Shown: positions 51,559 through 62,052, counted from the first letter of the stretch. The stretch is DNA of 64,000 bases from Vibrio sp. NTOU-M3 (GCF_040869035.1 NZ_CP162100.1:744001-808000); one strand, 5' to 3'. Program-made: numbers and translations. Notes: generated by a model not told the origin, from the letters alone.

Positions 51559-51606
51559 TATACCGAAACTTATCGTCGTTAACATTCCACTGTGAGCTTC
51601 GGTATA
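51559..51606 (+). promoter_or_regulatory. inverted repeat in the adk leader
   Basis: TATACCGAA (51559-51567) and its perfect complement TTCGGTATA (51598-51606) flank a 30-nt loop. The second arm ends 27 bp before the adk ATG, close to the Shine-Dalgarno sequence AGAGGA. It may be a DNA operator or an mRNA structure. The adk promoter is in the 51381-51560 region; TAGAAT at 51493-51498 is a possible -10, but its -35 is unclear. Confidence 0.4.
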
Positions 51607-51630
51607 AATCATCATTTTTAAAGAGGATAA

Positions 51631-52278
<648 letters not shown>

Positions 52279-52314
52279 TTAACTGTCGAGAGAATCTGAT
52301 AGTTTGCTATAGTG

Positions 52315-52342
52315 AAAGCGACCCAAATAGGGTCGCTTTTTT
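52315..52342 (+). terminator. adk terminator
   Basis: AAAGCGACCC/GGGTCGCTTT with a 5-nt loop, then TTTT. Confidence 0.9.
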
Positions 52343-52411
52343 GATCTGTAGAAGTAAACTATTTTAAGCGATGTTACGTACATATGCTTTTGTCAGACAA
52401 TTTAGGAAGTT

Positions 52412-53377
52412 ATGCAAAATAATAAAAATAGAACCGGTGTGTTATTGGTGAATCTTGGAACACCAGATCAACCCACTTCGTCTGCCGTAAAACGTTTTTT
52501 GAGCCAATTTCTTCATGATAAGCGTGTTGTTGATATGTCTCGATGGTTATGGTGTCCGATCTTGCATGGCTTCATCCTACCGATTCGTTCGCCTAAAGTG
52601 GCAAAGTTGTATCAAACGGTATGGATGGAGGAAGGCTCTCCACTTTTACATTATTCGCGATTACAGCAACGCAAGTTGCAGGAGTTATTGCAACTCCCTG
52701 TTGAACTAGGGATGACCTATGGCAACCCTAGTTTGGAACATGGTGTGGCTGAGCTTCAGAAGCAAGGTGTGGAAGACGTTATCGTACTGCCTCTATATCC
52801 TCAATACTCCGGGACGACCACGGCCGCAGCATCTGACGGATTAACCAAAGCATTTAAACAATTACCTGTCATGCCGGGCTTTCGTTTTATCCGTGATTAT
52901 CATGATCATCCACTTTATATAAAAGCACTGGCTGAAAGTGTACGAAAATCATGGCAAGAACATGGGCAAGGGGACTATTTACTCTGCTCTTATCATGGTA
53001 TTCCTAAACGCTATGCAGATAACGGCGATGTTTATCCGAAACATTGTGAACAAACAACTCGACTCTTGGCACAAGAGTTAGGGTTAAATGATGATCAAAT
53101 CGGTTTAACGTATCAATCTCGATTTGGGCGTGAAGAGTGGCTTCAACCTTATACCGACAAAACATTGGAGCAATTGCCAAATCGAGGCATTAAAAAGCTC
53201 GATATCATGGCGCCAGCATTTTCAGTTGATTGCTTAGAAACGTTAGAAGAGTTGGCAGAGCAGTGTCGTGATATTTTTACCGAAGCGGGTGGGGAGTGTT
53301 TTACGTATATCCCATGCCTTAACGACTCTGAGACGCACCTTGCAATGATGCAAGCGATTGTTCAACGAAGTTCATAA
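52412..53377 (+). CDS. hemH: ferrochelatase
   Basis: A 321-residue enzyme that inserts ferrous iron into protoporphyrin IX at the last step of heme synthesis. The family opening [20 protein letters not shown], the signature [17 protein letters not shown] with its catalytic histidine, and the end [13 protein letters not shown] (active-site glutamates) are all seen. The order adk-hemH is as in E. coli. Confidence 0.97.
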   Translation: MQNNKNRTGVLLVNLGTPDQPTSSAVKRFLSQFLHDKRVVDMSRWLWCPILHGFILPIRSPKVAKLYQTVWMEEGSPLLHYSRLQQRKLQELLQLPVELGMTYGNPSLEHGVAELQKQGVEDVIVLPLYPQYSGTTTAAASDGLTKAFKQLPVMPGFRFIRDYHDHPLYIKALAESVRKSWQEHGQGDYLLCSYHGIPKRYADNGDVYPKHCEQTTRLLAQELGLNDDQIGLTYQSRFGREEWLQPYTDKTLEQLPNRGIKKLDIMAPAFSVDCLETLEELAEQCRDIFTEAGGECFTYIPCLNDSETHLAMMQAIVQRSS

Positions 53378-53380
53378 CTT

Positions 53381-53404
53381 TGGCCGCCGTCCTCGTGGCG
53401 GCCA
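53381..53404 (+). terminator. hemH 3' hairpin
   Basis: TGGCCGCC/GGCGGCCA with an 8-nt loop; the T-run is poor (AACCCCTCTCTT), so this is either a weak terminator or an mRNA end-protecting hairpin. Confidence 0.5.
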
Positions 53405-53840
53405 AACCCCTCTCTTATATTCTTAACTGACATACCATTTCCAGAATAGCTTCTGCTTTAACTCATTTATCTGATCTATTGTTTGTGATCCAGATCGCCT
53501 TATGCACAGCCAAAAGTATTAACCGTAAAAAAGAACCTAAATCTGCTGTGATCTTCGTATTGCTCATGATGCGTTCTTGCTTGGTTATTTGTGATCTTGA
53601 GCAACTGCTTACGGTTTTATTTATTTTTATAACTTTATAAGCTGTTGTTTTTAAGGTTTAAAATAACTTTCTCTTTATTGGGGGTGCGCAAGATCTCACT
53701 CTATGGGAATTTATTTTTCTCAGTGAATTAATTTGTCCAAGATGAAAGTCAAGCCATGGAGGCAAACCTCACTTTGCGGTCAGGGTGAAGAAACACCAGA
53801 CAAGAAACCGCGGCTAACTTTTAAATTAAGGCAGATTATT
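53405..53840 (+). promoter_or_regulatory. long upstream region of the KdgM-type porin
   Basis: About 430 bp without a gene. Three TGTGATC motifs occur at 53484, 53547 and 53590, each followed by AT-rich sequence. The first reads TGTGATCCAGATCGCC, close to the CRP consensus TGTGA-N6-TCACA with two mismatches in the second half. CRP control would suit a carbon-source porin. No clear -35/-10 pair was found; the leader is long. Confidence 0.4.
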
Positions 53841-54521
53841 ATGAAAAACGTATTAACTCTAAGTGCACTTTCTCTTGTTTTCGCTTCAAGCGCTTTTGCG
53901 GGCTCTTCTTATGTGACAGGTAATGTTCAGTTCCATGATGATGGACGTATCCATGGCTCAAAAGCAACGTCTACTTTGGAAGCGGGCCATACGTTTGACA
54001 ACCAGTTTGGTGGCTTAACGGTATACACAGAGTTTGATGGTATTCAACTGGGGGATTTAACTGGCGCTGAGGCTTCTGGCCCGTATGTGACGCTAGGTGG
54101 TGAACAATCTTTCAATATCACAGAAAACTTTTGGGTTGCGGCGGGCTACCATCATTTGATTAACGAAGGTGACAGTATTCAATATCGTCCGCTAGTGAAG
54201 ATTGGCTACAACTTTGATAACGGCATTGCACTAAGCAACCGTACACGTGCTCATATTGATGCGACTGACGCTGATGCAAAAACAGATTACCGCATGGATA
54301 ACCGAATTGGTTACACACTCAATGATGATGTGTTGCTGAGCTATAACAACGTATACATGATTGAAGCGGAAACAATGGACCATGAGCTTCGTGCCACATG
54401 GACACGTCAAGGTGTTCAGCCATATTTCGAGTTCCGTTCACAAGCACACGGTGCAAAAGATGAGATGGGTGATAGCTTGGTGAATAATGCATTTGTCTTT
54501 GGTGCGTCATACGGTTTTTAA
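53841..54521 (+). CDS. KdgM-family outer-membrane porin
   Basis: A 226-residue small beta-barrel of the oligogalacturonate-specific porin (KdgM) family. The signal peptide MKNVLTLSALSLVFASSAFA is cleaved before GSSYVTGN. The mature chain has about 12 alternating strands and ends in FVFGASYGF, with a C-terminal phenylalanine as needed for BAM-dependent insertion. The ATG at 53841 was chosen for its signal peptide; the reading frame is open to 53733, but the extra 36 residues are charged and have no family match. The carbohydrate specificity is not clear; no pectin genes are nearby. Confidence 0.85.
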   Translation: MKNVLTLSALSLVFASSAFAGSSYVTGNVQFHDDGRIHGSKATSTLEAGHTFDNQFGGLTVYTEFDGIQLGDLTGAEASGPYVTLGGEQSFNITENFWVAAGYHHLINEGDSIQYRPLVKIGYNFDNGIALSNRTRAHIDATDADAKTDYRMDNRIGYTLNDDVLLSYNNVYMIEAETMDHELRATWTRQGVQPYFEFRSQAHGAKDEMGDSLVNNAFVFGASYGF

Positions 54522-54547
54522 CGCTTTGTTGTCCTAAGTCCTAAATG

Positions 54548-54576
54548 AAAAAGCCCGGTAAATACCGGGCTTTTTA
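54548..54576. terminator. bidirectional terminator between the KdgM-type porin and the DUF411 gene
   Basis: AAAAAGCCCGGTA/TACCGGGCTTTTT between convergent genes. Confidence 0.9.
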
Positions 54577-54580
54577 ACTT

Positions 54581-55030
54581 TTATTTGTCCGTATTGCCTT
54601 CGTGTCGGCGGTATTCAAAAACCTGTCCTTTTTCATTGAATGCATAAACCGAATAGGTGTCTTTTTTATCGCCATACTCCATACCAGGTGAGCCCATTGG
54701 CATCCCCGGAACCGCTAAACCTTTCGCATTTTTAGGTGGGTTTTCTAGAAACGCTTTAATATCTTCAGCAGGGATATGGCCTTCGAAGACGTAACCGTCA
54801 ATTACCGCGGTATGACATGAAGCCAGTTTTGGCGTAATGCCAAACTTTTCTTTGATTGGATTCATGTTCTCGTGTAGCTCTTCCTTGATATCAAAGCCAG
54901 CTTCTGTCATGTGTTTTGTCCATTCACCGCAACAGCCACAGTAAGGTGATTTGTAGTTAATGGCGTCAGCCGCCAATGCGTTGGCAGATGCCATCGCGAA
55001 TAGAGCAAGAGTTAAGGTTTTAAGTTTCAT
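54581..55030 (-). CDS. DUF411 metal-binding protein (copper-associated)
   Basis: A 149-residue exported protein of the DUF411 family. The signal peptide is cleaved near ALA-ADAIN. The mature chain begins with the conserved YKSPYCGCCGEWTKHM, a CGCC metal-binding site, and has PKLASCHTAVIDGYVFEGH (further cysteine and histidines) and VPGMPMGSPGME, a methionine-rich stretch suited to Cu(I). It follows copA by 8 bp and is probably cotranscribed, which supports a periplasmic copper-handling role; the function is inferred. Confidence 0.88.
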   Translation of the reverse strand: MKLKTLTLALFAMASANALAADAINYKSPYCGCCGEWTKHMTEAGFDIKEELHENMNPIKEKFGITPKLASCHTAVIDGYVFEGHIPAEDIKAFLENPPKNAKGLAVPGMPMGSPGMEYGDKKDTYSVYAFNEKGQVFEYRRHEGNTDK

Positions 55031-55038
55031 AGACGCCT

Positions 55039-57738
55039 CTAAGAATCAATAGTGGTTTTAAATAATCGTAATCGGTTTGCATTGCTGACAACGGTGATTG
55101 AGGACAATGCCATCGCAGCTCCCGCAACAACTGGACTCAGTAAAATACCGAGTATTGGGTATAAAGCCCCTGCCGCAATTGGAATGCCAAGTGAGTTGTA
55201 AACAAAGGCCCCAAACAAGTTTTGTTTCATGTTTTTCACGGTTGCGCGAGAGAGCTCAATGGATTTTGCTACGGCAACTGGAGATGAGTTCAATAGGGTC
55301 ATTTGAGCGCTTTCAATTGCGACATCACTGCCGCTACCCATTGCAATGCCGATATCGGCAAGAGCGAGCGCTGGAGCATCGTTGATACCATCTCCGACCA
55401 TGGCTACTCGTCGGTTTTCATCTTTTAGCTTTTGGATGTGTTTTGCTTTTTGATCAGGCAGAACTTGAGCAATGACCATATCAATACCAAGTTGGTGAGC
55501 AATCGCATCAGCAACCGTTTGGTTGTCTCCGGTAAGCATCACGGTTTGAATGTGATTGGCTTTGAGTAGTTCGATGGCTTGTTTTGCATCACCTTTGATG
55601 GCATCAGCCAATGCAATGGTGCCAAGTAGCTGGTTATTTAGGCAGATCCCGATCGTGGTCCATGCATTTTCTTTAGCACGTTCAAGCATGGTGTTAGCAG
55701 AGCTCATATCAATGCCTGAAGCCGCCAAGTAATTTGTTGAAGCAACCTGAAGTGGTTGATCATCTACTATGGCAGCGACGCCTTTCCCTTGAAGGTTTTG
55801 AAATTGCGTGACTTTGAGCGCTTTTCCGTGGTGCTGCTCTGTATAGTTGTAGATAGCCTTGGCTAATGGATGCTCTGAATGACGTTCGATACTAAACAGA
55901 AGATCAATCAGGTGCTCTGTGCTTGTGGTATAAGCTTCGAGCGCTTGTACCTCCGGTTTTCCTTGCGTCAATGTGCCTGTTTTATCAAAGACGACGGTGT
56001 TTATTTTACTTGCTGATTGCAGCACATCCGCGTCTTTAATCAATATGCCCATTTCTGCGGCTTTACCGATACCAACTGTGACAGAAAGTGGTGTGGCAAG
56101 CCCAAGCGCACAAGGGCAAGCAATGATTAATACCGTAGTCGCAACCACAAGCATGTAACTGGCTTTTGGATCCGGCCCAATAAAGAACCAAACCAATGCA
56201 GAAAAAATAGCGATCATGACGACCACAGGCACAAAAACCGCTGAGATTTGATCCGCCAATTTGGCAATGGCGGGTTTGCTGCTCTGAGCCTGACGAACCA
56301 TCTGAATAATTCGGGCTAGCATGGTGTCATTGCCAATACTGGTTGCTTCAATAACCAGTGAACCATCTTGGTTTAATGTTCCTGTAGCGACTTTTGTTCC
56401 AATGGATTTAAACAGTGGAATAGGCTCTCCGGTTAACATGGATTCATCAATGAATGATTCTCCGTCGAGCACTTTTCCATCCACCGGGATTTGTTCTCCG
56501 GGCTTGATACGCAGCTTCATACCCAGTTGAATCGTTTCTACCGGAATGGTGATGTCGCCATTCTCCGTTAACTGAGTTGCGAATTTTGGTTGTAGATCAA
56601 GTAATGCTTTTAATGCATGGGTGGTTTTGGCTTTGGCTTTGGACTCGATGTAGTGGCCAAGGGATATAAGCCCAACAATCATTGCGCTGGCTTCAAAATA
56701 AACGTGGCGAGATGGTAATGGGAACAACTCTGGGTAAACGACCACTAACATTGAAAATAACCAAGCGGCACCAGTGCCAAGTGCAACTAGTGTATCCATG
56801 GTAGCGCGCCGGTGAGTAAAGGCTTGCCATGCATTTACAAAGAAACTTCTCCCAGCAGTGGCTAACAGCGCGAAACAGATGATACCAACGATGCCCCAAG
56901 CAATCTGATCGCTTGAGTTTCGGATCATCATATTGCCACCTAATATGCCCCATAGCATGAGTGGTGCACCAATCGCCATGCCAGCGATGGCACTTTTTTG
57001 AAAGTGCTTCTGTTCTCTTTGTTGCTGCAAAGCCTGTTTTTCATGCTGAGTTGCTAAGTCATCAATGAACTCAGCCTGATATCCGGCCTGTTTAATGGCA
57101 TCTAACAGCGCACTTTCAAAGGATTCTTGAATTGAAGAGTGATAGATGGTGGCACTTTGTTCAGCGAGATTAACTTGCGCTGCCATTACACCTGGTACTG
57201 AAAGCAATGCTTTCTCTACGGAAGAAACGCAGCTGGCACACGTCATCCCTTGGATTAACAGAGAAAGTGGTGGGTGAGTACTAACTTGTTCAGGTTGAAT
57301 CGAAACGGTAGCGGCCTCAATCTTTGGTGTTTCATGCTTGATAACAGTTTCTACTGTTTGACTGAAGGCTTGATAGCCTGTTTCTGATACCAAATCCAAG
57401 ATTTGCTGTTCACAGAGCAGTGACGTTAGAGTGAGCGACTCCTTACTTACTTCGGCTTCAGCAATCAGCGGATGCGCTAATAAAGCATCGTGCAGTTTGC
57501 TAACACAACGTCCACAGTTCAATCCTGCCAAACGATAATGTTGCGTTATACCTGCGTCATAACCTAGCAATTTGATACTGCGGTGGATGGTGGAAAAGCG
57601 TTCTTCCGTTTCCAAAACAATGTGTGTGGGGGATAGGTCTAGAATTGTGACTTGGTTGTTCTCAGTCAGTGCTTTCTCTACCTTGCGAGCGCATCCCATA
57701 CAATTTAACCCAGACAACGGGATCTCAAAATGCTGCAT
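55039..57738 (-). CDS. copA: Cu(I)-exporting P-type ATPase CopA
   Basis: An 899-residue P1B-type ATPase that expels Cu(I) from the cytoplasm. Three N-terminal heavy-metal domains are visible, with CxxC motifs at about residues 13-16 (LNCMGC), 75-78 (LNCGRC) and 170-173 (MTCASC); E. coli CopA has two. Then come the membrane CPC motif (IIACPCALGLATP), the phosphorylation motif DKTGTLTQG, the HP motif (SEHPLAK), and VGDGINDAPALALADIG. The promoter carries a CueR-type operator. No cueR gene is in the window. Confidence 0.96.
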   Translation of the reverse strand: MQHFEIPLSGLNCMGCARKVEKALTENNQVTILDLSPTHIVLETEERFSTIHRSIKLLGYDAGITQHYRLAGLNCGRCVSKLHDALLAHPLIAEAEVSKESLTLTSLLCEQQILDLVSETGYQAFSQTVETVIKHETPKIEAATVSIQPEQVSTHPPLSLLIQGMTCASCVSSVEKALLSVPGVMAAQVNLAEQSATIYHSSIQESFESALLDAIKQAGYQAEFIDDLATQHEKQALQQQREQKHFQKSAIAGMAIGAPLMLWGILGGNMMIRNSSDQIAWGIVGIICFALLATAGRSFFVNAWQAFTHRRATMDTLVALGTGAAWLFSMLVVVYPELFPLPSRHVYFEASAMIVGLISLGHYIESKAKAKTTHALKALLDLQPKFATQLTENGDITIPVETIQLGMKLRIKPGEQIPVDGKVLDGESFIDESMLTGEPIPLFKSIGTKVATGTLNQDGSLVIEATSIGNDTMLARIIQMVRQAQSSKPAIAKLADQISAVFVPVVVMIAIFSALVWFFIGPDPKASYMLVVATTVLIIACPCALGLATPLSVTVGIGKAAEMGILIKDADVLQSASKINTVVFDKTGTLTQGKPEVQALEAYTTSTEHLIDLLFSIERHSEHPLAKAIYNYTEQHHGKALKVTQFQNLQGKGVAAIVDDQPLQVASTNYLAASGIDMSSANTMLERAKENAWTTIGICLNNQLLGTIALADAIKGDAKQAIELLKANHIQTVMLTGDNQTVADAIAHQLGIDMVIAQVLPDQKAKHIQKLKDENRRVAMVGDGINDAPALALADIGIAMGSGSDVAIESAQMTLLNSSPVAVAKSIELSRATVKNMKQNLFGAFVYNSLGIPIAAGALYPILGILLSPVVAGAAMALSSITVVSNANRLRLFKTTIDS

Positions 57739-57771
57739 GGTAATACCTCATTATTACTGTAGTTGTTGCTG

Positions 57772-57802
57772 AGCTTAAACCTTACCTCAAGGGAAAGGTC
57801 AA
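57772..57802 (-). promoter_or_regulatory. CueR-type (MerR-family) copA promoter
   Basis: On the minus strand TTGACC (57797-57802) and TAAGCT (57772-57777) are separated by 19 bp, the long spacer typical of MerR-family activated promoters. The spacer holds the dyad ACCTTTCCC-N3-GAGGTAAGGT (57779-57799), very close to E. coli CueR sites. The copA start is 34 bp downstream of the -10 element. Confidence 0.8.
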
Positions 57803-58223
57803 GACGTATTTCAACAAAGGAAAAAACGTCAAAATTGACTATGTCTGGTACTGAGCAAGCTATAAATAATGCGAGAGAATTCAAAAAATAAGCTCCAATA
57901 AAATCAAGCTGACTAAAAGTTCCTGAAATTGTCGTGACACAAGTCATCAATATCGACCTATTTATGTGAAAAAAGCTATCGCTGGAATGTTTTTGACGTT
58001 TTTGTATCTTTAGTGTTTTTACTTAACTTGTTGTTTTTAATGTATTTATGTTTATTTTTCTTTCTTTACTTTGAGGGGGGTCAGATAAAAAATGCCATTC
58101 AATTCTCGCTCCAAAAAAAGTTTGCCACCATGCCCCTGTCCATAAATAGCCCACCGATTCATTGGTCTTTAAGTTGAGTTGGTGGCTAAACAAATAATTC
58201 TCCTAAGGAAAAGGGTTAATAAT
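57803..58223 (+). promoter_or_regulatory. upstream region of the chitoporin-like gene
   Basis: About 420 bp without a gene, between the CueR site and the porin start. It is AT-rich on the left and carries a GC-richer leader near the start. A possible CRP half-site TATGTGAAAAAAG lies near 57963. No reliable promoter hexamers were found. The start has a clear AAGGAAAAGGG Shine-Dalgarno sequence. Confidence 0.35.
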
Positions 58224-59621
58224 ATGAAAAGCGTATTCAAACGTTCATTAGTAGGTGCAGCGGTGTCTTCTATGCTATTTGGTACGGCAGCATTTGCTGC
58301 GGATCCAGTAGGACCAGAATACTCATCTGCAGCTTCTGCATTTTTCGAAGAATCCACTGTAACGGGTGCGATTAACTTCTGGATGCGTGATCGTACACGT
58401 GCGGATTTTGATGTGGCGACAGGTGAGCAAACAGGCAAAACACCAAACTTAGATCATGGCTCGGTATATGTATCATTAGGCTTCCATTCTGGTTATGTTG
58501 CAGACACGGTTGGTCTGGATCTAAACGTCTACTCAACGTTTGATATGTGGAATAACGCTTCTCCTGACCATGAAATGAACTTCTGGGGTGTCGATAATCC
58601 ATATGACATGAATCCAACTCAATCTAGTGGTTGTACTGGTGAATGGGATTCAGGTTGTACTGACAACGGCGCAGCAATCCAAACGGCGGCAGTTAAGTTT
58701 AAATTCGGTGATTCAATCACAGCTAAAGCAGGTTACTTCCAACCAAGCGTACCAACAGCGATGGGCGTGAACTGGTCTTATGCTGCGGGTACTTACACTG
58801 GTGGTGAAATTGGCGGTACATTCGGTGATTTGGCTGTTGGTCTAGTATATGCAGACGAATACCGCGCACCATGGTTCCAAGACAGCTATGGCTTCCGTGA
58901 CGGTCAGAATGAAGATGCTGGTGATGCGTACTCTATTGGTGCACGTTACAACTTCTCTGATGCAACATCGCTTGATTTCGCTTATGCGGGCCTAACAAAA
59001 GGCGACCGTCAAAATGCGCACATCAAACTCAAACACAACACGGATAATGGTTGGTACCTATCGCCACAACTTTACGTAATTGATGATAACGACCAATACG
59101 ATAGCACGGCATTCCAGCTTGCATTCCTATCATCTAAATCTGTTGGTCAGTACAACTTCCGCCTAGAAAGTACTTATACCTCTGCTGACTCTTCAGACAC
59201 ACGTGGTAACACAGGTAACTTCGCTTACCGTTTGACGGAGAAATACGGCGGTTCTAACGGTGCATACGATATTTGGTGGAACAACCGTTCAGACTTCAAC
59301 CACGATGGTGAAATTGGCTTCTTTGGTCAAATGAGCCGTGACTTCTCTGACCTAGGTGCTCCTGGCTTTAGTGCAGGTATCAACGGTGTTTACGCTTTTG
59401 GTGCTGAAGCAGAAGGCTTTGATGAGCTGGTTGAATACTCTGGTAGTGTATTTGCCAACTACGCTATCCAAGGTGGTGCGTTGAAAGGTGCGCATGTGGG
59501 CATGTACTACACGCGTTACGTGAACGATGCGAATACACCAAACTGGACTGGCTATTCAAACGCATTCCAAGACGAGAACGACTTGAAAGTGACATTAGTG
59601 ATTCCATTCACAATCAAGTAA
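58224..59621 (+). CDS. chiP: OprD-family chitoporin-like outer-membrane porin
   Basis: A 465-residue outer-membrane beta-barrel. Signal peptide MKSVFKRSLVGAAVSSMLFG, cleaved near FA-ADPV. The sequence FFEESTVTGAINFWMRDRTRAD, WSYAAGTYTGGEIGG, ADEYRAPWFQ, GAYDIWWNNRSDFNHDGEIGFF and the end FQDENDLKVTLVIPFTIK align by eye with E. coli ChiP (YbfM: FIDDSTLTGG, YDLNVPDR-like and DIWWDNRSDFNANGE). ChiP takes up chitooligosaccharides. The gene name is by that resemblance; substrate is not proven. The frame is open to 58179, but the ATG at 58224 starts the signal peptide. Confidence 0.82.
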   Translation: MKSVFKRSLVGAAVSSMLFGTAAFAADPVGPEYSSAASAFFEESTVTGAINFWMRDRTRADFDVATGEQTGKTPNLDHGSVYVSLGFHSGYVADTVGLDLNVYSTFDMWNNASPDHEMNFWGVDNPYDMNPTQSSGCTGEWDSGCTDNGAAIQTAAVKFKFGDSITAKAGYFQPSVPTAMGVNWSYAAGTYTGGEIGGTFGDLAVGLVYADEYRAPWFQDSYGFRDGQNEDAGDAYSIGARYNFSDATSLDFAYAGLTKGDRQNAHIKLKHNTDNGWYLSPQLYVIDDNDQYDSTAFQLAFLSSKSVGQYNFRLESTYTSADSSDTRGNTGNFAYRLTEKYGGSNGAYDIWWNNRSDFNHDGEIGFFGQMSRDFSDLGAPGFSAGINGVYAFGAEAEGFDELVEYSGSVFANYAIQGGALKGAHVGMYYTRYVNDANTPNWTGYSNAFQDENDLKVTLVIPFTIK

Positions 59622-59633
59622 TGACTTAAATAC

Positions 59634-59661
59634 GAAGGCCCCACATGTTGGGGCCTTTTTC
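59634..59661 (+). terminator. chiP terminator
   Basis: AAGGCCCC/GGGGCCTTTTT with a short loop, just after the porin. Confidence 0.85.
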
Positions 59662-59680
59662 TATTTATAAGGAGAGGTTA

Positions 59681-60052
59681 ATGCAACGTAGTTGGATATT
59701 GGTACCTTTTATATTAGTCAGTGGTTGTATGGCTACCTCAATGCATCTCGATCCTGAGCGATGGGGAGAGCGCAGTGCCACAAGAGGGGAGTTGGTGGTG
59801 CAGCATCCAGAAGCTTTGAAAGAAGCACTCAAAGTGGATGATATTAGTGCTGAGGATTTTGCGCGCTATCAACAAGGCTTTTTGAGAGGGAAAAAAGTCT
59901 TTTGTGATGTCAACAAAGCGTTTGCTTGGGGGGCTAACGGCAACAAATACCAAGGGCAATGCGATGGTTTTTCCACAGAACCGCAGTTTCGTTATGAAGC
60001 CGAACGTGGATTTGAGCGTTTTGTTTACCCTGAGAACAAAAGTTTTCCTTAG
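59681..60052 (+). CDS. DUF2799 lipoprotein
   Basis: A 123-residue lipoprotein. Signal peptide MQRSWILVPFILVSGCMATS, lipobox LVSGC (Cys16). The C-terminal part, RYQQGFLRGKKVFCDVNKAF...GANGNKYQGQCDGF, resembles the DUF2799 pattern (Y..G...GL..YC....G...G..G..Y.G.C). Two cysteines may form a disulfide. The ATG at 59681 is preceded by AAGGAGAGG. Function unknown; it lies between the chitoporin-like gene and gltX. Confidence 0.8.
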   Translation: MQRSWILVPFILVSGCMATSMHLDPERWGERSATRGELVVQHPEALKEALKVDDISAEDFARYQQGFLRGKKVFCDVNKAFAWGANGNKYQGQCDGFSTEPQFRYEAERGFERFVYPENKSFP

Positions 60053-60151
60053 CTTGAATTGTCGTATGAGTGAGTGCAGTGCTAGAATACCGCCCAAAAT
60101 TTAGCTCATGCTGATTAAATTGGCTGATCTTTCATATAAGGTAAATGACAC

Positions 60152-61576
60152 ATGACGGTTAAAACTCGTTTTGCTCCTAGCCCTACTGGCTATCTTCACG
60201 TTGGTGGTGCACGTACAGCACTGTACTCTTGGCTTTTCGCAAAAAGCCAAGGCGGCGAATTTGTACTTCGTATTGAAGATACTGACCTAGAACGTAACTC
60301 TCAGGAAGCGGTGGATGCCATCCTTGAAGGGATGCAGTGGATGGGATTGGAATGGGATGAAGGCCCATACTTCCAGTCAAAGCGTTTTGATCGTTATAAC
60401 GAGATGATTGATAAGCTACTTGCTGAAGATAAAGCTTATAAATGCTATGCGTCAAAAGAGCTGTTAGACGAAATTCGTGCTGAGCAAGAAGCAAATAAAG
60501 AGATGCCTCGTTACGATGCGAATCATCCTAAAGTTGTTGCTGCGAATGAAGCTGCAAAAGAGGGTGATGCATTTGTTGTTCGTTTCCGTAACCCAAAATC
60601 AGGTAGCGTTGTATTTGAAGATCAAATTCGTGGCCGTATTGAAATTGGTAATGATCAGCTAGATGACCTAATTATCCGCCGTACTGACGGTGCACCAACT
60701 TACAACTTCGTTGTGGTTGTGGATGACTGGGATATGGGTATTACACACGTTGTACGTGGCGAAGATCATATCAATAACACTCCTCGTCAAATTAACATCT
60801 ACGAAGCGCTAGGTGCGCCAGTACCGACCTTTGCACACTGTGCAATGATTCTGGGTGATGACGGAGCAAAACTGTCGAAACGTCATGGTGCAGTTTCTGT
60901 GATGCAATATCGTGATGAAGGTTACCTGCCAAATGCATTGAACAACTATCTTGTGCGTTTAGGTTGGTCTCACGGTGACCAAGAAATCTTCTCTCGCGAA
61001 GAAATGATTAATCTATTTACGTTAGATGCCATCTCTAAATCCGCATCGGCATTCAACACAGATAAGTTGCTTTGGTTGAATAACCACTATATTAAGACGT
61101 CTGAGCCAGAATACGTTGCTGAGCACCTGCAATGGCATCTAGATAACCAAAAACTTGATATTACAAATGGCCCTGCGATTACAGAAGTGATCAAGCTCGT
61201 CGGTGAGCGTTGCAATACATTGATTGAGCTTGCAGAGCAAATTCGCTACTTCTACGAAGACTTTGCTGAGTTTGAAGCTGGTGCTGCGAAGAAGCATTTA
61301 CGTGGCGTAGCGAAGCAACCATTAGAGCTAGCACTTGCGAAAGTTGAAGCACTAACGGATTGGTCGACTGAAAATCTTCACAATGTTATTAAAGAAGTGT
61401 GTGAAGAACTTGAAATTGGTATGGGCAAAATTGGTATGCCATTGCGTGTTGCTGTGACAGGTGGTGGTCAATCTCCATCTGTAGACGCGGTTATGCAATT
61501 AATTGGCAAAGAACGTGTCGTGAGTCGCATCAAAATGGCTTTGGCGTTTATTGCTGAGCGTGAAGCTAACGCATAA
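60152..61576 (+). CDS. gltX: glutamyl-tRNA synthetase
   Basis: A 474-residue class I synthetase that charges tRNA-Glu. The HIGH-type motif is [20 protein letters not shown], and the KMSKS-type motif is [12 protein letters not shown]. The length fits E. coli GltX (471). It has an AAGGTAAA Shine-Dalgarno sequence and a strong terminator after it. In vibrios it is monocistronic here. Confidence 0.97.
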   Translation: MTVKTRFAPSPTGYLHVGGARTALYSWLFAKSQGGEFVLRIEDTDLERNSQEAVDAILEGMQWMGLEWDEGPYFQSKRFDRYNEMIDKLLAEDKAYKCYASKELLDEIRAEQEANKEMPRYDANHPKVVAANEAAKEGDAFVVRFRNPKSGSVVFEDQIRGRIEIGNDQLDDLIIRRTDGAPTYNFVVVVDDWDMGITHVVRGEDHINNTPRQINIYEALGAPVPTFAHCAMILGDDGAKLSKRHGAVSVMQYRDEGYLPNALNNYLVRLGWSHGDQEIFSREEMINLFTLDAISKSASAFNTDKLLWLNNHYIKTSEPEYVAEHLQWHLDNQKLDITNGPAITEVIKLVGERCNTLIELAEQIRYFYEDFAEFEAGAAKKHLRGVAKQPLELALAKVEALTDWSTENLHNVIKEVCEELEIGMGKIGMPLRVAVTGGGQSPSVDAVMQLIGKERVVSRIKMALAFIAEREANA

Positions 61577-61589
61577 GTCAGTTTTTATC

Positions 61590-61621
61590 GAAAAACCGCG
61601 GTTTTATCCGCGGTTTTTTTG
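61590..61621 (+). terminator. gltX terminator
   Basis: AAAAACCGCGG/CCGCGGTTTTTTT with a 6-nt loop. Confidence 0.9.
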
Positions 61622-62052
61622 TATCTCAAACCGTGAAAATCATGATCTTTCAGGAAAAAACGGCCGTATTTATGTCTCATTTTTAAGAAATGACAACGCC
61701 ATTGTATAAAAGTTCACCGATTGAATTGGAGGGTGTGATCTATGTCCAACCTTTACCGGATAAGGGTTTGCGAGCCATGCCTCAACTTTTTGATGAAATT
61801 TGATGACAAAATATTGACATTTGACCCCTTCAATCTTGTCAAAAATTCATTATAGTTCTCCCCGTCAGTTACTCTTTGTTACCAATAGTAACGGCTAGGA
61901 CAGGAAGCAAAAACAAACGGAACTGCAATAAAAACAAAGGTGTTCTTTCACCAGTCGACCAGGTTGTTGAGTGTCGGGGTAGAGTTGAGCACCAAAGCTA
62001 TAGATAACTTAAAACTGCACCAAGCAGTAAACCGATTTCAGAGGAATCAATA
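61622..62052 (+). promoter_or_regulatory. ompA promoter and long leader
   Basis: About 430 bp without a gene. TATAGT (61851-61856) is a possible -10 element followed by a C-rich discriminator, but its -35 is weak; TTGACATTTGACC is nearby at bad spacing. If right, the leader is about 190 nt and starts with a small hairpin GTTAC/GTAAC. Long structured leaders are typical of ompA mRNAs and are targets of small RNAs in vibrios (VrrA) and enterobacteria (MicA). The start has an AGAGGA Shine-Dalgarno sequence. Confidence 0.4.

Noticed and set aside
58179-58223. N-terminal extension of the chitoporin-like gene
   Set aside because: The extension is basic and would hide the signal peptide; the ATG at 58224 has its own Shine-Dalgarno sequence.
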